Shown: positions 22,472 to 36,205, numbered from the stretch's first letter. The stretch: DNA of 64,000 bases from Calliopsis andreniformis (GCF_051401765.1 NW_027480532.1:930001-994000); one strand, 5' to 3'. Made by a program: numbers and translations. Notes: generated from the letters alone by a model not told the origin.

Positions 22472-25400
22472 TCAATACTCAATCTTCAATCCTCAATCCT
22501 CAATCCTCAATCCTCAATCCTCAATCCTCAATCGTCAGTCTTCAATCCTCAATACTCAATCTTCAATTCTCAATCCTCAATCCTCAATCCTCAAACCTCA
22601 TTCTACAATCCTCAATACCCAATCCTCAATCTTCATTCCTCACGCCTCAATCCTCAATACTCAATCCTCAATCCTCAGTCCTCAGTCCTCAAATCTCAAT
22701 CCTCAACCCTCAGCCCTCATGCTCAATCCTCAATCCTAAATTCTCAATCCTCAAACCTCAAACCTCAATCCTCAACCGTCAGTCCTCGTCCTCAATCCTC
22801 AACCCTCAATCCTCAATCCTCAGTCCTCAATCTTCAATGCTCAATACTCAATATTCAATCCTCAATCCTCAATCCTCAATCCTCAATACTCAATCTTCAA
22901 TCCTCAATCCTCAATCCTCAATCCTCAATCCTCATTCTTCAATACTCAATACCCAATCCTCAGTCTTCAATCCTCAATCCTCAATCCTCAATTCTCAATC
23001 CCCAATCCTCAGTCCTCAGTCCTCAAACCTCAACACTCAACCCTCAGCCATCATCCTCAATTCTCAATCCTCAGACCTCAAACCTCAATCCTCAACTCTC
23101 AGCCCTCATCCTCAATCCTCAATCCTCAATCTTCAATCCTCAATCCTGAATCCTCAATTCTCAATCCTCTATCCTAAATCCTCAGACATCAAACATCAAT
23201 ACTCAACCCTCAGTCCTCGTCCTCAATCCACAACCATCAAACCTCAATCCTCAATCTTCAATCATCGATATTCAATCTTCAGTCCTCAATCCTCAATCCT
23301 CAATCCTCAATCCTCAATCCTCAATGTTCAATCCGCAATACCCAATCCTCAATCTTCAATCCTCAATCCACAATCCTCAATCCTCAATCATCATTCTTCA
23401 ATCCTCAACACCCAATCCTCAATCTTCAATCCTCAATCCTCAATTCTCAGACCTCAACCCTCAATCTTCAATCCTCAATACTCAATCTGCAACCAACAAT
23501 CCTCAGTCCTCAATCCTCAATCCTCATTCTTCAATCCTCAATACCCAATCCTCAATCTTCAATCATCAATCCACAATCCTCAATACTCAATCCTCATTCT
23601 TCAATCCTCAACACCCAATCCTCAATCTTCAATCCTCAATCCTCAATTCTCAGACCTCAATCCTCAATCTTCAATCCTCAATACTCAATCTTCAATCCTC
23701 AATCCTCAATCCTCAATCCTCAATCCTCATTCTTCAATTCTCAACACCCAATCCTCAATCTTCAATCCTCAATCCTCAATCCTCAATTGTCAATCGTTAA
23801 TCCTCAATCCTCAGTCCTCAAACATCAATACTCAAACCTCAGTCCTCGTCCTCAATCCACAACACTCAATCCTCGATCCTCAATCGTCAAGACTCAATAC
23901 TCAATCTTCAATCCTCCATTCTCAATCCTCAATCTTCAATCCTCAATCCTCAATCTTCAATCCTCCATCCTCAATCGTCAGGCTTCAATCCTCAATACCC
24001 AATCCTCAGTCTTCAATCTTCAATCCTCAGTCCTCAATTCTCAATCCTCAATCCTCAGTCCTCAGACCTCAAACCTCAATCCGCAACCCTCAGCCCTCAT
24101 CCTCATTCCTCAATCCTCAATCGTCAATCCTCAATCCTCAATCCTCAACCCTCAATCCTCAATGTTCAATCCTCAATACCCAACCCTCAGTCTTCAATCC
24201 TCAATCCTCAATCCTCAATCTTCAGTCCTCAAACCTCAAACCTCAATCTTCAATCCTCAATACTCAATCTTCAATCCTCAATACTCAATCTTCAATCCTC
24301 CGTCCTCAATCCTCAACCCTCAATCCTCAATCCTCAATCGTCAGGATTCAATCCTCAATACTCAATCTTCAATCCTCAATCCTCAATCCTCATTCCTCAA
24401 TCCCCATTCTTCAATCCTCAATACCCAATCCTCAATCTTCAATCCTCAATCCTCAATCCTCAATTCTCAATCCTCAATCCTCAGTCCTAAGTCCTCAAAT
24501 CTCAGTCCTCAGCCCTGAGCCCTCATCCTCAATCCTCAATCCTCAATCTTCAGTCCTCAAACCTCAATTCTGAATCCTCAATCCTCAAACCTCAAACCTC
24601 AATCCTCAACCGTCAGTCCTCGTCCTCAATCCTCAACCCTCAATCCTCAATCCTCAGTCCTCAACCTTCAATCCTCAATACTCAATATTCAATCGTCAAT
24701 TCTCAATCCTCAACCCTCAATCCTCAATCTTCAATCCTCAATCCTCAATCCTCAAACCTCAATCCTCATTCTTCAATACTCAATACCCAATCCTCAGTCT
24801 TCAATCCTCAATCCTCAATCCTCAATTCTCAATCCCCAATCCTCAGTCCTCAGTCCTCTAACCTCAACCCTCAACCCTCAGCCATCATCCTCAATTCTCA
24901 ATCCTCAATCCTCAATCCTCAATCTTCAATCCTCAATACTCAATCTTCAATAATCGATCCTCAATTCTCAATCCTCAATACACAATCCTCAATCGTCAAC
25001 CCTCAATCCCCAATCCTCTATCTTCAATCCTCAATCCCCAATCCTCAATCCTCAATCCTCAATCCTCAATCTTCAATCCCCAATAATCAATCTTCAATCC
25101 TCAATCCTCAATCCTCAATCCTGAATCCTCAATTCTCAATCCCCAATCTCCAATCCTCAATACTCAGTCTTCAATCCTCAATCCTCAATTCTCAATCCTC
25201 ATTCTTCAACCCTCAATACCCAATCCTCAATCTTCAATCCTCAATCCTCAATCCTCAATTCTCAATCCTCAATCCTCAATCCTCAGACCTCAAACATCAA
25301 TACTCAACCCTCAGTCCTCGTCCTCAATCCACAACCATCAATCCTCAATCCTCAATCTTCAATCATCAATATTCAATCTTCAGTCCTCAATCCTCAATCC

Positions 25401-25575
25401 TCAATACTCAATCCTCAATCCTCAATGTTCAATCCGCAATACCCAATCCTCAATCTTCAATCCTCAATCCTCAATCCTCAAACTTCAATCCTCGATCCTC
25501 AATCCTCAATCCTCAGTCCTCAAAACTCAAACCTGAATCCTCAACCCTGAATCCTCAAACTTCGGAGCACAGTCC

Positions 25576-25715
25576 TCTACAATCAGTTGTCAATTCTCAA
25601 TCCTCAATAGAATATAATCAATTTACAGTTTTCAATACTCAATACTCAATCTGCAATCTTCAAATCTCTATCCACAAACATCAATTCTCATCATTCAACC
25701 GTCAACACTCAGTCC
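25576..25715 (+). repeat. Anchor block, long form type B
   Basis: TCTACAA and TCAGTTG markers with TCAATTTACAG; 8878 bases after the 16698 anchor and 6840 before the 32416 anchor. Confidence 0.85.
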
Positions 25716-26359
25716 CCAATCCTCCATCGTCAACACTCAATCCTCAATCCTCAATCCTCAATCCTCAATCTTCAATCCCCAGTAATCAATCTTCAATCCT
25801 CCATCCTCAATCCAGAATCCTCAATATTCAATCCTCAATCCTCAATCCTCATGCCTCAATCCTCAATCCTCAATCCTCAGTCATCAAACCTCAATCCTCA
25901 ATCCTCATTCTTCAACCCTCAACACCCAATCCACAATCTTCAATCCTCAATCCTCAATTCTCAGAACTCAACCCTCAATCTTCAATCCTCAATACTCAAT
26001 CTGCAACCCTCAACCCTCCGTCCTCAATCCTCAATCCTCATTCTTCAATCCTCAATACCCAATCCTCAATCTTCAATCCTCAATCCACAATCCTCAATTC
26101 TCAATCCTCATTCTTCAATCCTCAGCACCCAATCCTCAATCTTCAATCCTCAATCCTCAATTCTCACACCTCAATCCTCAATCTTCAATCCTCAATACTC
26201 AATCTTCAATCCTCAATACTCAATCCTCAATCCCCAATCTTCAATCTTCAATACTCAATCTTCAATAATCAATCCTCAATTCTCAATCCTCAATACCCAA
26301 TCCTCAATCCTCAACCTTCAATCATCAATACTCAGTCTTCAATCCTCAATCCTCAATCC

Positions 26360-27840
26360 TCAATCCTCAATCCTCATTCTTCAATCCTCAATACACAATC
26401 CTCAATCTTCAATCCTCAATCCTCAATACTCAATCCTCAATCCTCAGGCCTCAAACATCAATACTCAACCCTCAGTCCTCGTCCTCAATCCACAACAATC
26501 AATCCTCAATCCTGATTCTTCAATTATCAATATTCAATCTTCAGTCCTCAATCCTCAATCCTCAATCCTCAATCGTCAATCCTCAATCCTCAATGTTCAA
26601 TGTTCAATCCGCAATACCCAATCCTCAATCTTCAATCCTCAATCCTCAATCCTCAATCCTCAATCCTCAATCCTCAATACTCAATCCTCAATCCTCAGTC
26701 CTCAAACCTCAAACCTCAATCTTCAATCCTCAATACTCAATCTTCAATCCTCCGTCCTCAATCCTCAACCCTCAATCCTCAATCCTCAATCGTCAGGCTT
26801 CAATCCTCAATACTCAATCTTCAATCCTCAATCCTCAATCTTCATTCGTCAATCCTCATTCTTCAATCCTCAATACCCAACCCTCAATCTTCAATCTTCA
26901 ACCCTCAATCCTCAACTCTCAACCCTCAACCCTCAATCCTCAGACCTCAAACCTCAATCCTCAACTCTCAGCCCTCATCCTCAATCCTCAATCCTCAATC
27001 TTCAATCCTCAATCCTCAATCCTCAATTCTCAATCCTCAATCCTCAATCCTCAGACCTCAAACATCAATACTCAACCCTCAGTCCTCGTCCTCAGTCCAC
27101 AACCATCAAACCTCAATCCTCAATCTTCAATCATCGATATTCAATCTTCAGTCCTCAATCCTCAACCCTCAATCCTCAATCCTTAATCCTCAATCCTCAA
27201 TGTTCAATCCGCAATACCCAATCCTCAATCTTCAATCCTCAATCCACAATCCTCAATCCTCAATCCTCATTCTTCAATCCTCAACACCCAATCCTCAATC
27301 TTCAATCCTCAAACCTCAATTCTCAGACCACAACCCTCAATCTTCAATCCTCAATACTCAATCTGCAACCCTCAATCCTCAGTCCTCAATCCTCAATCCT
27401 CATTCTTCAATCCTCAATACCCAATCCTCAATTCTCAATCCTCAATCCACAATCCTCAATCCTCAATCCTCATTCTTCAATCCTCAACACCCAATCCTCA
27501 ATCTTCAATCCTCAATCCTCAATTCTCAGACCTCAATCCTCAATCTTCAATCCTCAGTACTCAATCTTCAATCCTCAATCCTCAATCCTCAATCCTCAAT
27601 CCTCATTCTTCAATTCTCAACACCCAATCTTCAATCTTCAATCCTCAATCCTCAATCTTCAATTGTCAATCCTCAGTCCTCAATCCTCAGACCTCAAACA
27701 TCAATACTCAACCCTCAGTCCTCGTCCTCAATCCACAACACTCAATCCTCGAGCCTCAATCGTCAAGACGCAATACTCAATCTTCAATCCTCCATTCTCA
27801 ATCCTCAATACTCAATCCTCAATCCTCAATCCTCAATCCT
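26360..27840. repeat. 1.5-kb module present four times in the window
   Basis: Starts with TCAATACACAATCC and contains the doubled unit TCAATGTTCAATGTT at 26591. Copies lie at 33200-34680 (spacing 6840), 47147-48627 (spacing 20787) and 57340-58820. The copies at 47 and 57 kb share CCTCAACCCTCATTC, absent from the other two. Confidence 0.82.
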
Positions 27841-27867
27841 CAATCCTCAATCCTCAATCCTCAATCC
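27812..27867 (+). repeat. Eight perfect TCAATCC units in a row
   Basis: The longest pure run I noticed, 56 bases, ending at TCATTCTAC. The same run lies at 34652-34707. Elsewhere pure runs are mostly two to six units. Confidence 0.8.
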
Positions 27868-29149
27868 TCATTCTACAATCCTCAATACCCAATCCTCAAT
27901 CTTCAATCCTCAATCCTCAATCCTCAATCTTCAATCCTCAATCCTCAATCCTCAATTCTCAATCCTCAATACTCAATCCACAGACCTCAATCCTCAATCT
28001 TCAATACTCTATCCCCAACCCTCAATCCTCAATTCTCATTCTCCAATCCTCAACACCCAATCCTCAATCTTCCATCCTCAATCCTCAATCCTCAATCCTC
28101 AATTCTCAATCCTCAATCCTCAATCCTCAGACCACAAACATCAATACTCAACCCTCAGTCCTCGTCCTCAATACACAACACTCAACCCTCGATCCTCAAC
28201 CTTCAATCATCAATATTCAATCTTCAATCCTCAATCCTCAATCCTCAATACTCAAACCTCAATCCTCAACACTCAACTATCAATCCTCAATTCTCAATAC
28301 TCAATAGAATATCCTGAATTCTCAGGATTCAATACTCAAACCTCAACCCTCAACCCCCAGCCCTCATTCTCAATCCTCAATCCTCAATCCTCAGTCCTCA
28401 ATATTTAATCCACAATTCTCAATCTTCAATCCTCAATCCTCAATCCTCAATCCTCAATCCTCAATCCGCAATCCTCGTTCCTCAAACCTCAATCCTCAAC
28501 CCTCAGTCTTCATACTCAATTCTCAATTCTCAATCCTCAATCCTCAATCCTCAACCTTCAATCCTCAATAATCAATCTCCAATCCTAGATACTCAATCCC
28601 CAATCCTCAATCCTTAATCGTCAGCCTTCAATCCTCAACCCCAGTCCTCAATCTTCAATCCTTAATGCTCTATCCTCAATCCTCAATCCTCAGTCCTCAA
28701 TCCTCTATCCTGAATCCACAAACCTCAATCCTAAACCGTCAGTCCTCGTCCTCAATCCACAAAACTCAATCCTCGGTCCTCAATCTTCAATCATCAATAT
28801 TCAATCTTCAATCCTCAATCCTCAATCCTCAATACTCAATCCTCAATCCTCAATACTCAATCCTCAATACTCAACCATCAACCCTCAGTTCTCAATACTC
28901 AATAGAATATCCTGAATTCTCAGTATTCAATACTCAAACCTCAACACTCAACCCTCAATCCTCAATCCACAATCCTCAATCCTCAATCCTCAATCGTCAA
29001 TCCTCAATACTCAATCTTCAATCCTCCATTCTCAATCCTCAATCCTCAATCCTCAGTCCTCAATCCTCACTCCTCCATCCTCAATCGTCAGGCTTCAATC
29101 CTCAATACCCAATCCTCAGTCTTCAATCTTCAATCCTCCGTCCTCAATC
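27817..29149. repeat. Copy of the 2890-4222 block (spacing 24927)
   Basis: Third of four copies (2890, 8962, 27817, 34657). Spacing to the first is constant at 24927, checked at the hairpin and at 3738 and 28665. It shows that the left end of the window and its middle share a recent ancestor segment. Confidence 0.83.
28311..28328. repeat. Perfect hairpin, 7-base arms
   Basis: ATCCTGA, ATTC, TCAGGAT in the 24927-spaced copy of the left-end block. Confidence 0.8.
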
Positions 29150-29369
29150 CTCAATACTCAATCCTCAATCCTCCATCCTCAATCCTCAGTCCTCAATCCT
29201 CAATCCTCAATCGTCAGGCTTCAATCCTCAATACTCAATCTTCAATCCTCAATCCTCAATCGTCATTCGTCAATCCTCATTCTTCAATCCTCAATACCCG
29301 ATCCTCAATCTTCAATCTTCAACCCTCAATCCTCAACTCTCAATCCTCAACCTTCAATCCTCAGACCTC

Positions 29370-31870
29370 AATCCTCAATCCTCAATCGTCAGTCTTCAAT
29401 CCTCAATACTCAATCTTCAATTCTCAATCCTCAATCCTCAATCCTCAAACCTCATTCTACAATCCTCAATACCCAATCCTCAATCTTCATTCCTCACTCC
29501 TCAATCCTCAATACTCAATCCTCAATCCTCAGTCCTCAGTCCTCAAAGCTCAATCCTCAACCCTCAGCCCTCATCCTCAATCCTCAATCCTAAATTCTCA
29601 ATCCTCAAACCTCAAACCTCAATCCTCAACCGTCAGTCCTCGTCCTCAATCTTCAATCCTCAATCCTCAATCGTCATTCGTCAATCCTCATTCTTCAATC
29701 CTCAATACCCGATCCTCAATCTTCAATCTTCAACCCTCAATCCTCAACTCTCAATCCTCAACCTTCAATCCTCAGACCTCAAACCTCAATCCTCAACCCT
29801 CAGCCCTCATCCTCAATCCTCAATCCTCAATCTTCAATCCTCAATCCTCATGCCTCTATACAAAATCCTCAATCCTCAGTCATCAAACCTCAATCCTGAA
29901 TCCTCAATCCTGAATCCTCAATCTTCAGACCTCAGACCTGAACAATCAGATGTCAATCCTCTATCCTCAATAAAATATCATCAATTCACAGTTTTCAATA
30001 CTCAATACTCAATCTTCAATCCTCAATCCTCAATCCTCAATCCTCAATCCTCAATCCTCAATCGTCAGTCTTCAATCCTCAATACTCAATCTTCAATTCT
30101 CAATCCTCAATCCTCAATCCTCAAACCTCATTCTACAATCCTCAATACCCAATCCCCAATCTTCATTCCTCACTCCTCAATCCTCAATACTCAATCTTCA
30201 ATCCTCAATCCTCAATCCTCAATCCTCAATCCTCATTCTTCAATACTCAATACCCAATCCTCAGTCTTCAATCCTCAATCCTCAATCCTCAATTCTCAAT
30301 CCCCAATCCTCAGTCCTCAGTCTTCAAAGCTCAATCCTCAACCCTCAGCCCTCATGCTCAATCCTCAATCCTAAATTCTCAATCCTCAAACCTCAAACCT
30401 CAATCCTCAACCGTCAGTCCTCGTCCTCAATCCTCAACCCTCAATCCTCAATCCTCAGTCCTCACTCTTCAATCCTCAATACTCAATATTCAATCCTCAA
30501 TCCTCAATCCTCAATCCTCAATACTCAATCTTCAATCCTCAATCCTCAATCCTCAATCCTCAATCCTCAATCCTCATTCTTCAATACTCAATACCCAATC
30601 CTCAGTCCTCAATCCTCAATCCTCAATCCTCAATTCTCAATCCCCAATCCTCAGTCCTCAGTCCTCAAACCTCAACCCTCAACCCTCAGCCATCATCCTC
30701 AATTCTCAATCCTCAGACCTCAAACATCAATCCTCAACTCTCAGCCCTCATCCTCAATCCTCAATCCTCAATCTTCAATCCTCAATCCTGAATCCTCAAT
30801 TCTCAATCCTCTATCCTAAATCCTCAGACATCAAACATCAATACTCAACCCTCAGTCCTCGTCCTCAATCCACAACCATCAAACCTCAATCCTCAATCTT
30901 CAATCATCGATATTCAATCTTCAGTCCTCAATCCTCAATCCTCAATCCTCAATCCTCAATCCTCAATGTTCAATCCGCAATACCCAATCCTCAATCTTCA
31001 ATCCTCAATCCACAATCCTCAATCCTCAATCATCATTCTTCAATCCTCAACACCCAATCCTCAATCTTCAATCCTCAATCCTCAATTCTCAGACCTCAAC
31101 CCCCAATCATCAATCCTCAATACTCAATCTGCAACCCACAATCCTCAGTCCTCAATCCTCAATCCTCATTCTTCAATCCTCAATACCCAATCCTCAATCT
31201 TCAATCATCAATCCACAATCCTCAATCCTCAATCCTCATTCTTCAATCCTCAACACCCAATCCTCAATCTTCAATCCTCAATCCTCAATTCTCAGACCTC
31301 AATCCTCAATCTTCAATCCTCAATACTCAATCTTCAATCCTCAATCCTCAATCCTCAATCCTCAATCCTCATTCTTCAATTCTCAACACCCAATCCTCAA
31401 TCTTCAATCCTCAATCCTCAATCCTCAATTGTCAGTCGTCAATCCTCAATCCTCAGACCTCAAACATCAATACTCAACCCTCAGTCCTCGTCCTCAATCC
31501 AAAACACTCAATCCTCGATCCTCAATCGTCAAGACTCAATACTCAATCTTCAATCCTCCATTCTCAATCCTCAATCCTCAATCCTCAATCCTCAATCTTC
31601 AATCCTCCATCCTCAATCGTCAGGCTTCAATCCTCAATACCCAATCCTCAGTCTTCAATCTTCAATCCTCAGTCCTCAATTCTCAATCCTCAATCCTCAG
31701 TCCTCAGACCTCAAACCTCAATCCGCAACCCTCAGCCCTCATCCTCATTCCACAATCCTCAATCGTCAATCCTCAATCCTCAATCCTCAACCCTCAATCC
31801 TCAATGTTCAATCCTCAATACCCAACCCTCAGTCTTCAATCCTCAATCCTCAATCATCAATCTTCAGTCC
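29370..31870. repeat. Compound unit, second part, copy 1 (partner 36475-38982)
   Basis: About 2.5 kb. Spacing is 7105 at 29386, 29850, 29939 and 30966, and 7112 at 31429 and 31861, so one heptamer was gained in the downstream copy between the last two checks, in the plain run near 38465. The right end joins a CCAATCC run leading into the CCCCAATAATC marker. Confidence 0.85.
29939..30001 (+). repeat. Anchor block, short form with TCAATAA
   Basis: Preceded by ATGCCTCTATACAAAATCC, the CTCTATAC variant being shared only with the 37044 anchor. Confidence 0.82.
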
Positions 31871-32415
31871 TCAAACCCCAATCCTCAATCCTCAATCCTC
31901 AATCCTCAATCTTCAATCCCCAATAATCAATCTTCAATCCTCAAACCTCAATCCTCAATCCTGAATCCTCAATTCTCAATCCCCAATCTCCAATCCTCAA
32001 TACTCAGTCTTCAATCCTCAATCCTCAATTCTCAATCCTCATTCTTCAACCCTCAATACCCAATCCTCAATCTTCAATCCTCAATCCTCAATCCTCAATT
32101 CTCAATCCTCAATCCTCAATCCTCAGACCTCAAACATCAATACTCAACCCTCAGTCCTCGTCCTCAATCCACAACCATCAATCCTCAATCCTCAATCTTC
32201 AATCATCAATATTCAATCTTCAGTCCTCAATCCTCAATCCTCAATACTCAATCCTCAATCCTCAATGTTCAATCCGCAATACCCAATCCTCAATCTTCAA
32301 TCCTCAATCCTCAATCCTCAAACTTCAATCCTCGATCCTCAATCCTCAATCCTCAGTCCTCAAAACTCAAACCTGAATCCTCAACCCTGAATCCTCAAAC
32401 TTCGGAGCACAGTCC

Positions 32416-32555
32416 TCTACAATCAGTTGTCAATTCTCAATCCTCAATAGAATATAATCAATTTACAGTTTTCAATACTCAATACTCAATCTGCAATCTT
32501 CAAATCTCTATCCACAAACATCAATTCTCATCATTCAACCGTCAACACTCAGTCC
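32416..32555 (+). repeat. Anchor block, long form type B
   Basis: Duplicate of the 25576 anchor within the 6840-spaced unit. Confidence 0.85.
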
Positions 32556-35150
32556 CCAATCCTCCATCTTCAACACTCAATCCTCAATCCTCAATCCTCA
32601 ATCCTCAATCTTCAATCCCCAGTAATCAATCTTCAATCCTCCATCCTCAATCCAGAATCCTCAATCTTCAATCCTCAATCCTCAATCCTCATGCCTCAAT
32701 CCTCAATCCTCAATCCTCAGTCATCAAACCTCAATCCTCAATCCTCATTCTTCAACCCTCAACACCCAATCCACAATCTTCAATCCTCAATCCTCAATTC
32801 TCAGAACTCAACCCTCAATCTTCAATCCTCAATACTCAATCTGCAACCCTCAACCCTCCGTCCTCAATCCTCAATCCTCATTCTTCAATCCTCAATACCC
32901 AATCCTCAATCTTCAATCCTCAATCCACAATCCTCAATTCTCAATCCTCATTCTTCAATCCTCAGCACCCAATCCTCAATCTTCAATCCTCAATCCTCAA
33001 TTCTCAGACCTCAATCCTCAACCTTCAATCCTCAATACTCAATCTTCAATCCTCAATACTCAATCCTCAATCCCCAATCTTCAATCTTCAATACTCAATC
33101 TTCAATAATCAATCCTCAATTCTCAATCCTCAATACCCAATCCTCAATCCTCAATCTTCAATCATCAATACTCAGTCTTCAATCCTCAATCCTCAATCCT
33201 CAATCCTCAATCCTCATTCTTCAATCCTCAATACACAATCCTCAATCTTCAATCCTCAATCCTCAATACTCAATCCTCAATCCTCAGGCCTCAAACATCA
33301 ATACTCAACCCTCAGTCCTCGTCCTCAATCCACAACAATCAATCCTCAATCCTGATTCTTCAATTATCAATATTCAATCTTCAGTCCTCAATCCTCAATC
33401 CTCAATCCTCAATCGTCAATCCTCAATCCTCAATGTTCAATGTTCAATCCGCAATACCCAATCCTCAATCTTCAATCCTCAATCCTCAATCCTCAATCCT
33501 CAATCCTCAATCCTCAATACTCAATCCTCAATCCTCAGTCCTCAAACCTCAAACCTCAATCTTCAATCCTCAATACTCAATCTTCAATCCTCCGTCCTCA
33601 ATCCTCAACCCTCAATCCTCAATCCTCAATCGTCAGGCTTCAATCCTCAATACTCAATCTTCAATCCTCAATCCTCAATCTTCATTCGTCAATCCTCATT
33701 CTTCAATCCTCAATACCCAACCCTCAATCTTCAATCTTCAACCCTCAATCCTCAACTCTCAACCCTCAACCCTCAATCCTCAGACCTCAAACCTCAATCC
33801 TCAACTCTCAGCCCTCATCCTCAATCCTCAATCCTCAATCTTCAATCCTCAATCCTCAATCCTCAATTCTCAATCCTCAATCCTCAATCCTCAGACCTCA
33901 AACATCAATACTCAACCCTCAGTCCTCGTCCTCAGTCCACAACCATCAAACCTCAATCCTCAATCTTCAATCATCGATATTCAATCTTCAGTCCTCAATC
34001 CTCAACCCTCAATCCTCAATCCTTAATCCTCAATCCTCAATGTTCAATCCGCAATACCCAATCCTCAATCTTCAATCCTCAATCCACAATCCTCAATCCT
34101 CAATCCTCATTCTTCAATCCTCAACACCCAATCCTCAATCTTCAATCCTCAAACCTCAATTCTCAGACCACAACCCTCAATCTTCAATCCTCAATACTCA
34201 ATCTGCAACCCTCAATCCTCAGTCCTCAATCCTCAATCCTCATTCTTCAATCCTCAATACCCAATCCTCAATTCTCAATCCTCAATCCACAATCCTCAAT
34301 CCTCAATCCTCATTCTTCAATCCTCAACACCCAATCCTCAATCTTCAATCCTCAATCCTCAATTCTCAGACCTCAATCCTCAATCTTCAATCCTCAGTAC
34401 TCAATCTTCAATCCTCAATCCTCAATCCTCAATCCTCAATCCTCATTCTTCAATTCTCAACACCCAATCTTCAATCTTCAATCCTCAATCCTCAATCTTC
34501 AATTGTCAATCCTCAGTCCTCAATCCTCAGACCTCAAACATCAATACTCAACCCTCAGTCCTCGTCCTCAATCCACAACACTCAATCCTCGAGCCTCAAT
34601 CGTCAAGACGCAATACTCAATCTTCAATCCTCCATTCTCAATCCTCAATACTCAATCCTCAATCCTCAATCCTCAATCCTCAATCCTCAATCCTCAATCC
34701 TCAATCCTCATTCTACAATCCTCAATACCCAATCCTCAATCTTCAATCCTCAATCCTCAATCCTCAATCTTCAATCCTCAATCCTCAATCCTCAATTCTC
34801 AATCCTCAATCCTCAATCCACAGACCTCAATCCTCAATCTTCAATCCTCTATCCCGAACCCTCAATCCTCAATTCTCATTCTCCAATCCTCAACACCCAA
34901 TCCTCAATCTTCCATCCTCAATCCTCAATCCTCAATCCTCAATTCTCAATCCTCAATCCTCAATCCTCAGACCACAAACATCAATACTCAACCCTCAGTC
35001 CTCGTCCTCAATACACAACACTCAACCCTCGATCCTCAACCTTCAATCATCAATATTCAATCTTCAATCCTCAATCCTCAATCCTCAATACTCAAACCTC
35101 AATCCTCAACACTCAACTATCAATCCTCAATTCTCAATACTCAATAGAAT

Positions 35151-35168
35151 ATCCTGAATTCTCAGGAT
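35151..35168. repeat. Perfect hairpin, 7-base arms
   Basis: Duplicate of the 28311 hairpin, displaced by 6840 bases. Confidence 0.8.
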
Positions 35169-36205
35169 TCAATACTCAAACCTCAACCCTCAACCCCCAG
35201 CCCTCATTCTCAATCCTCAATCCTCAATCCTCAGTCCTCAATATTTAATCCACAATTCTCAATCTTCAATCCTCAATCCTCAATCCTCAATCCTCAATCC
35301 TCAATCCGCAATCCTCGTTCCTCAAACCTCAATCCTCAACCCTCAGTCTTCATACTCAATTCTCAATTCTCAATCCTCAATCCTCAATCCTCAACCTTCA
35401 ATCCTCAATAATCAATCTCCAATCCTAGATACTCAATCCCCAATCCTCAATCCTTAATCGTCAGCCTTCAATCCTCAACCCCAGTCCTCAATCTTCAATC
35501 CTTAATGCTCTATCCTCAATCCTCAATCCTCAGTCCTCAATCCTCTATCCTGAATCCACAAACCTCAATCCTAAACCGTCAGTCCTCGTCCTCAATCCAC
35601 AAAACTCAATCCTCGATCCTCAATCTTCAATCATCAATATTCAATCTTCAATCCTCAATCCTCAATCCTCAATACTCAATCCTCAATCCTCAATACTCAA
35701 TTCTCAATACTCAACCATCAACCCTCAGTTCTCAATACTCAATAGAATATCCTGAATTCTCAGTATTCAATACTCAAACCTCAACACTCAACCCTCAATC
35801 CTCAATCCACAATCCTCAATCCTCAATCCTCAATCGTCAATCCTCAATACTCAATCTTCAATCCTCCATTCTCAATCCTCAATCCTCAATCCTCAGTCCT
35901 CAATCCTCAATCCTCCATCCTCAATCGTCAGGCTTCAATCCTCAGTACCCAATCCTCAGTCTTCAATCTTCAATCCTCCGTCCTCAATCCTCAATACTCA
36001 ATCCTCAATCCTCCATCCTCAATCCTCAGTCCTCAATCCTCAATCCTCAATCGTCAGGCTTCAATCCTCAATACTCAATCTTCAATCCTCAATCCTCAAT
36101 CGTCATTCGTCAATCCTCATTCTTCAATCCTCAATACCCGATCCTCAGTCTTCAATCTTCAACCCTCAATCCTCAACTCTCAATCCTCAACCCTCAATCC
36201 TCAGA

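Larger units (their letters stand above)
21322..22995. repeat. Tandem duplication with 865-base period
   Basis: Markers at 21544 (anchor) and 21972 recur at 22409 and 22837, each 865 bases later. Copy one is about 21322-22130 and copy two about 22187-22995. They are near identical, with AACCCTCAGCC near 21400 against AACACTCAGCC near 22265. This is the shortest clear direct tandem of a multi-heptamer unit in the window and looks recent. Confidence 0.82.
22133..26418. repeat. Segmental copy of 13255-17540 (spacing 8878)
   Basis: Second copy of the 4.3-kb block. Private changes include TCAATCGTTAATCC near 23795, which creates a stop in one + frame, and TCCTCAGTCCTC for TCCTCAGACCTC near 23812. 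On the right it runs into the next compound unit near 26420, where TCAGGCC replaces TCAATCT. Confidence 0.87.
25060..29365. repeat. Compound unit, first part, copy 1 (partner 31900-36205, spacing 6840)
   Basis: About 4.3 kb repeated with constant spacing 6840, checked at 25141, 25576, 25851, 26593 and 28665. Changes are rare: ATTCTCACACC near 26163 against ATTCTCAGACC, and CTCCTCCATCC near 29070 against AATCCTCCATCC. It joins sequence of the 13-17 kb family (left) to the 2890-4222 family (right). Confidence 0.88.
31900..36205. repeat. Compound unit, first part, copy 2 (partner 25060-29365)
   Basis: Second copy. A private change CTATCCCGAACC near 34853 replaces CTATCCCCAACC, and CAGTACCC near 35944 replaces CAATACCC. 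After 36205 it leads into an extra short anchor that copy 1 lacks. Confidence 0.88.

Noticed and set aside
33440..35248. Recurrence of the same predicted proteins many times (for example starts at 26600, 33440, 47387 and 57580) as a gene family
   Set aside because: The copies are parts of DNA block duplications that include non-open stretches equally well. Nothing shows selection on the peptide.
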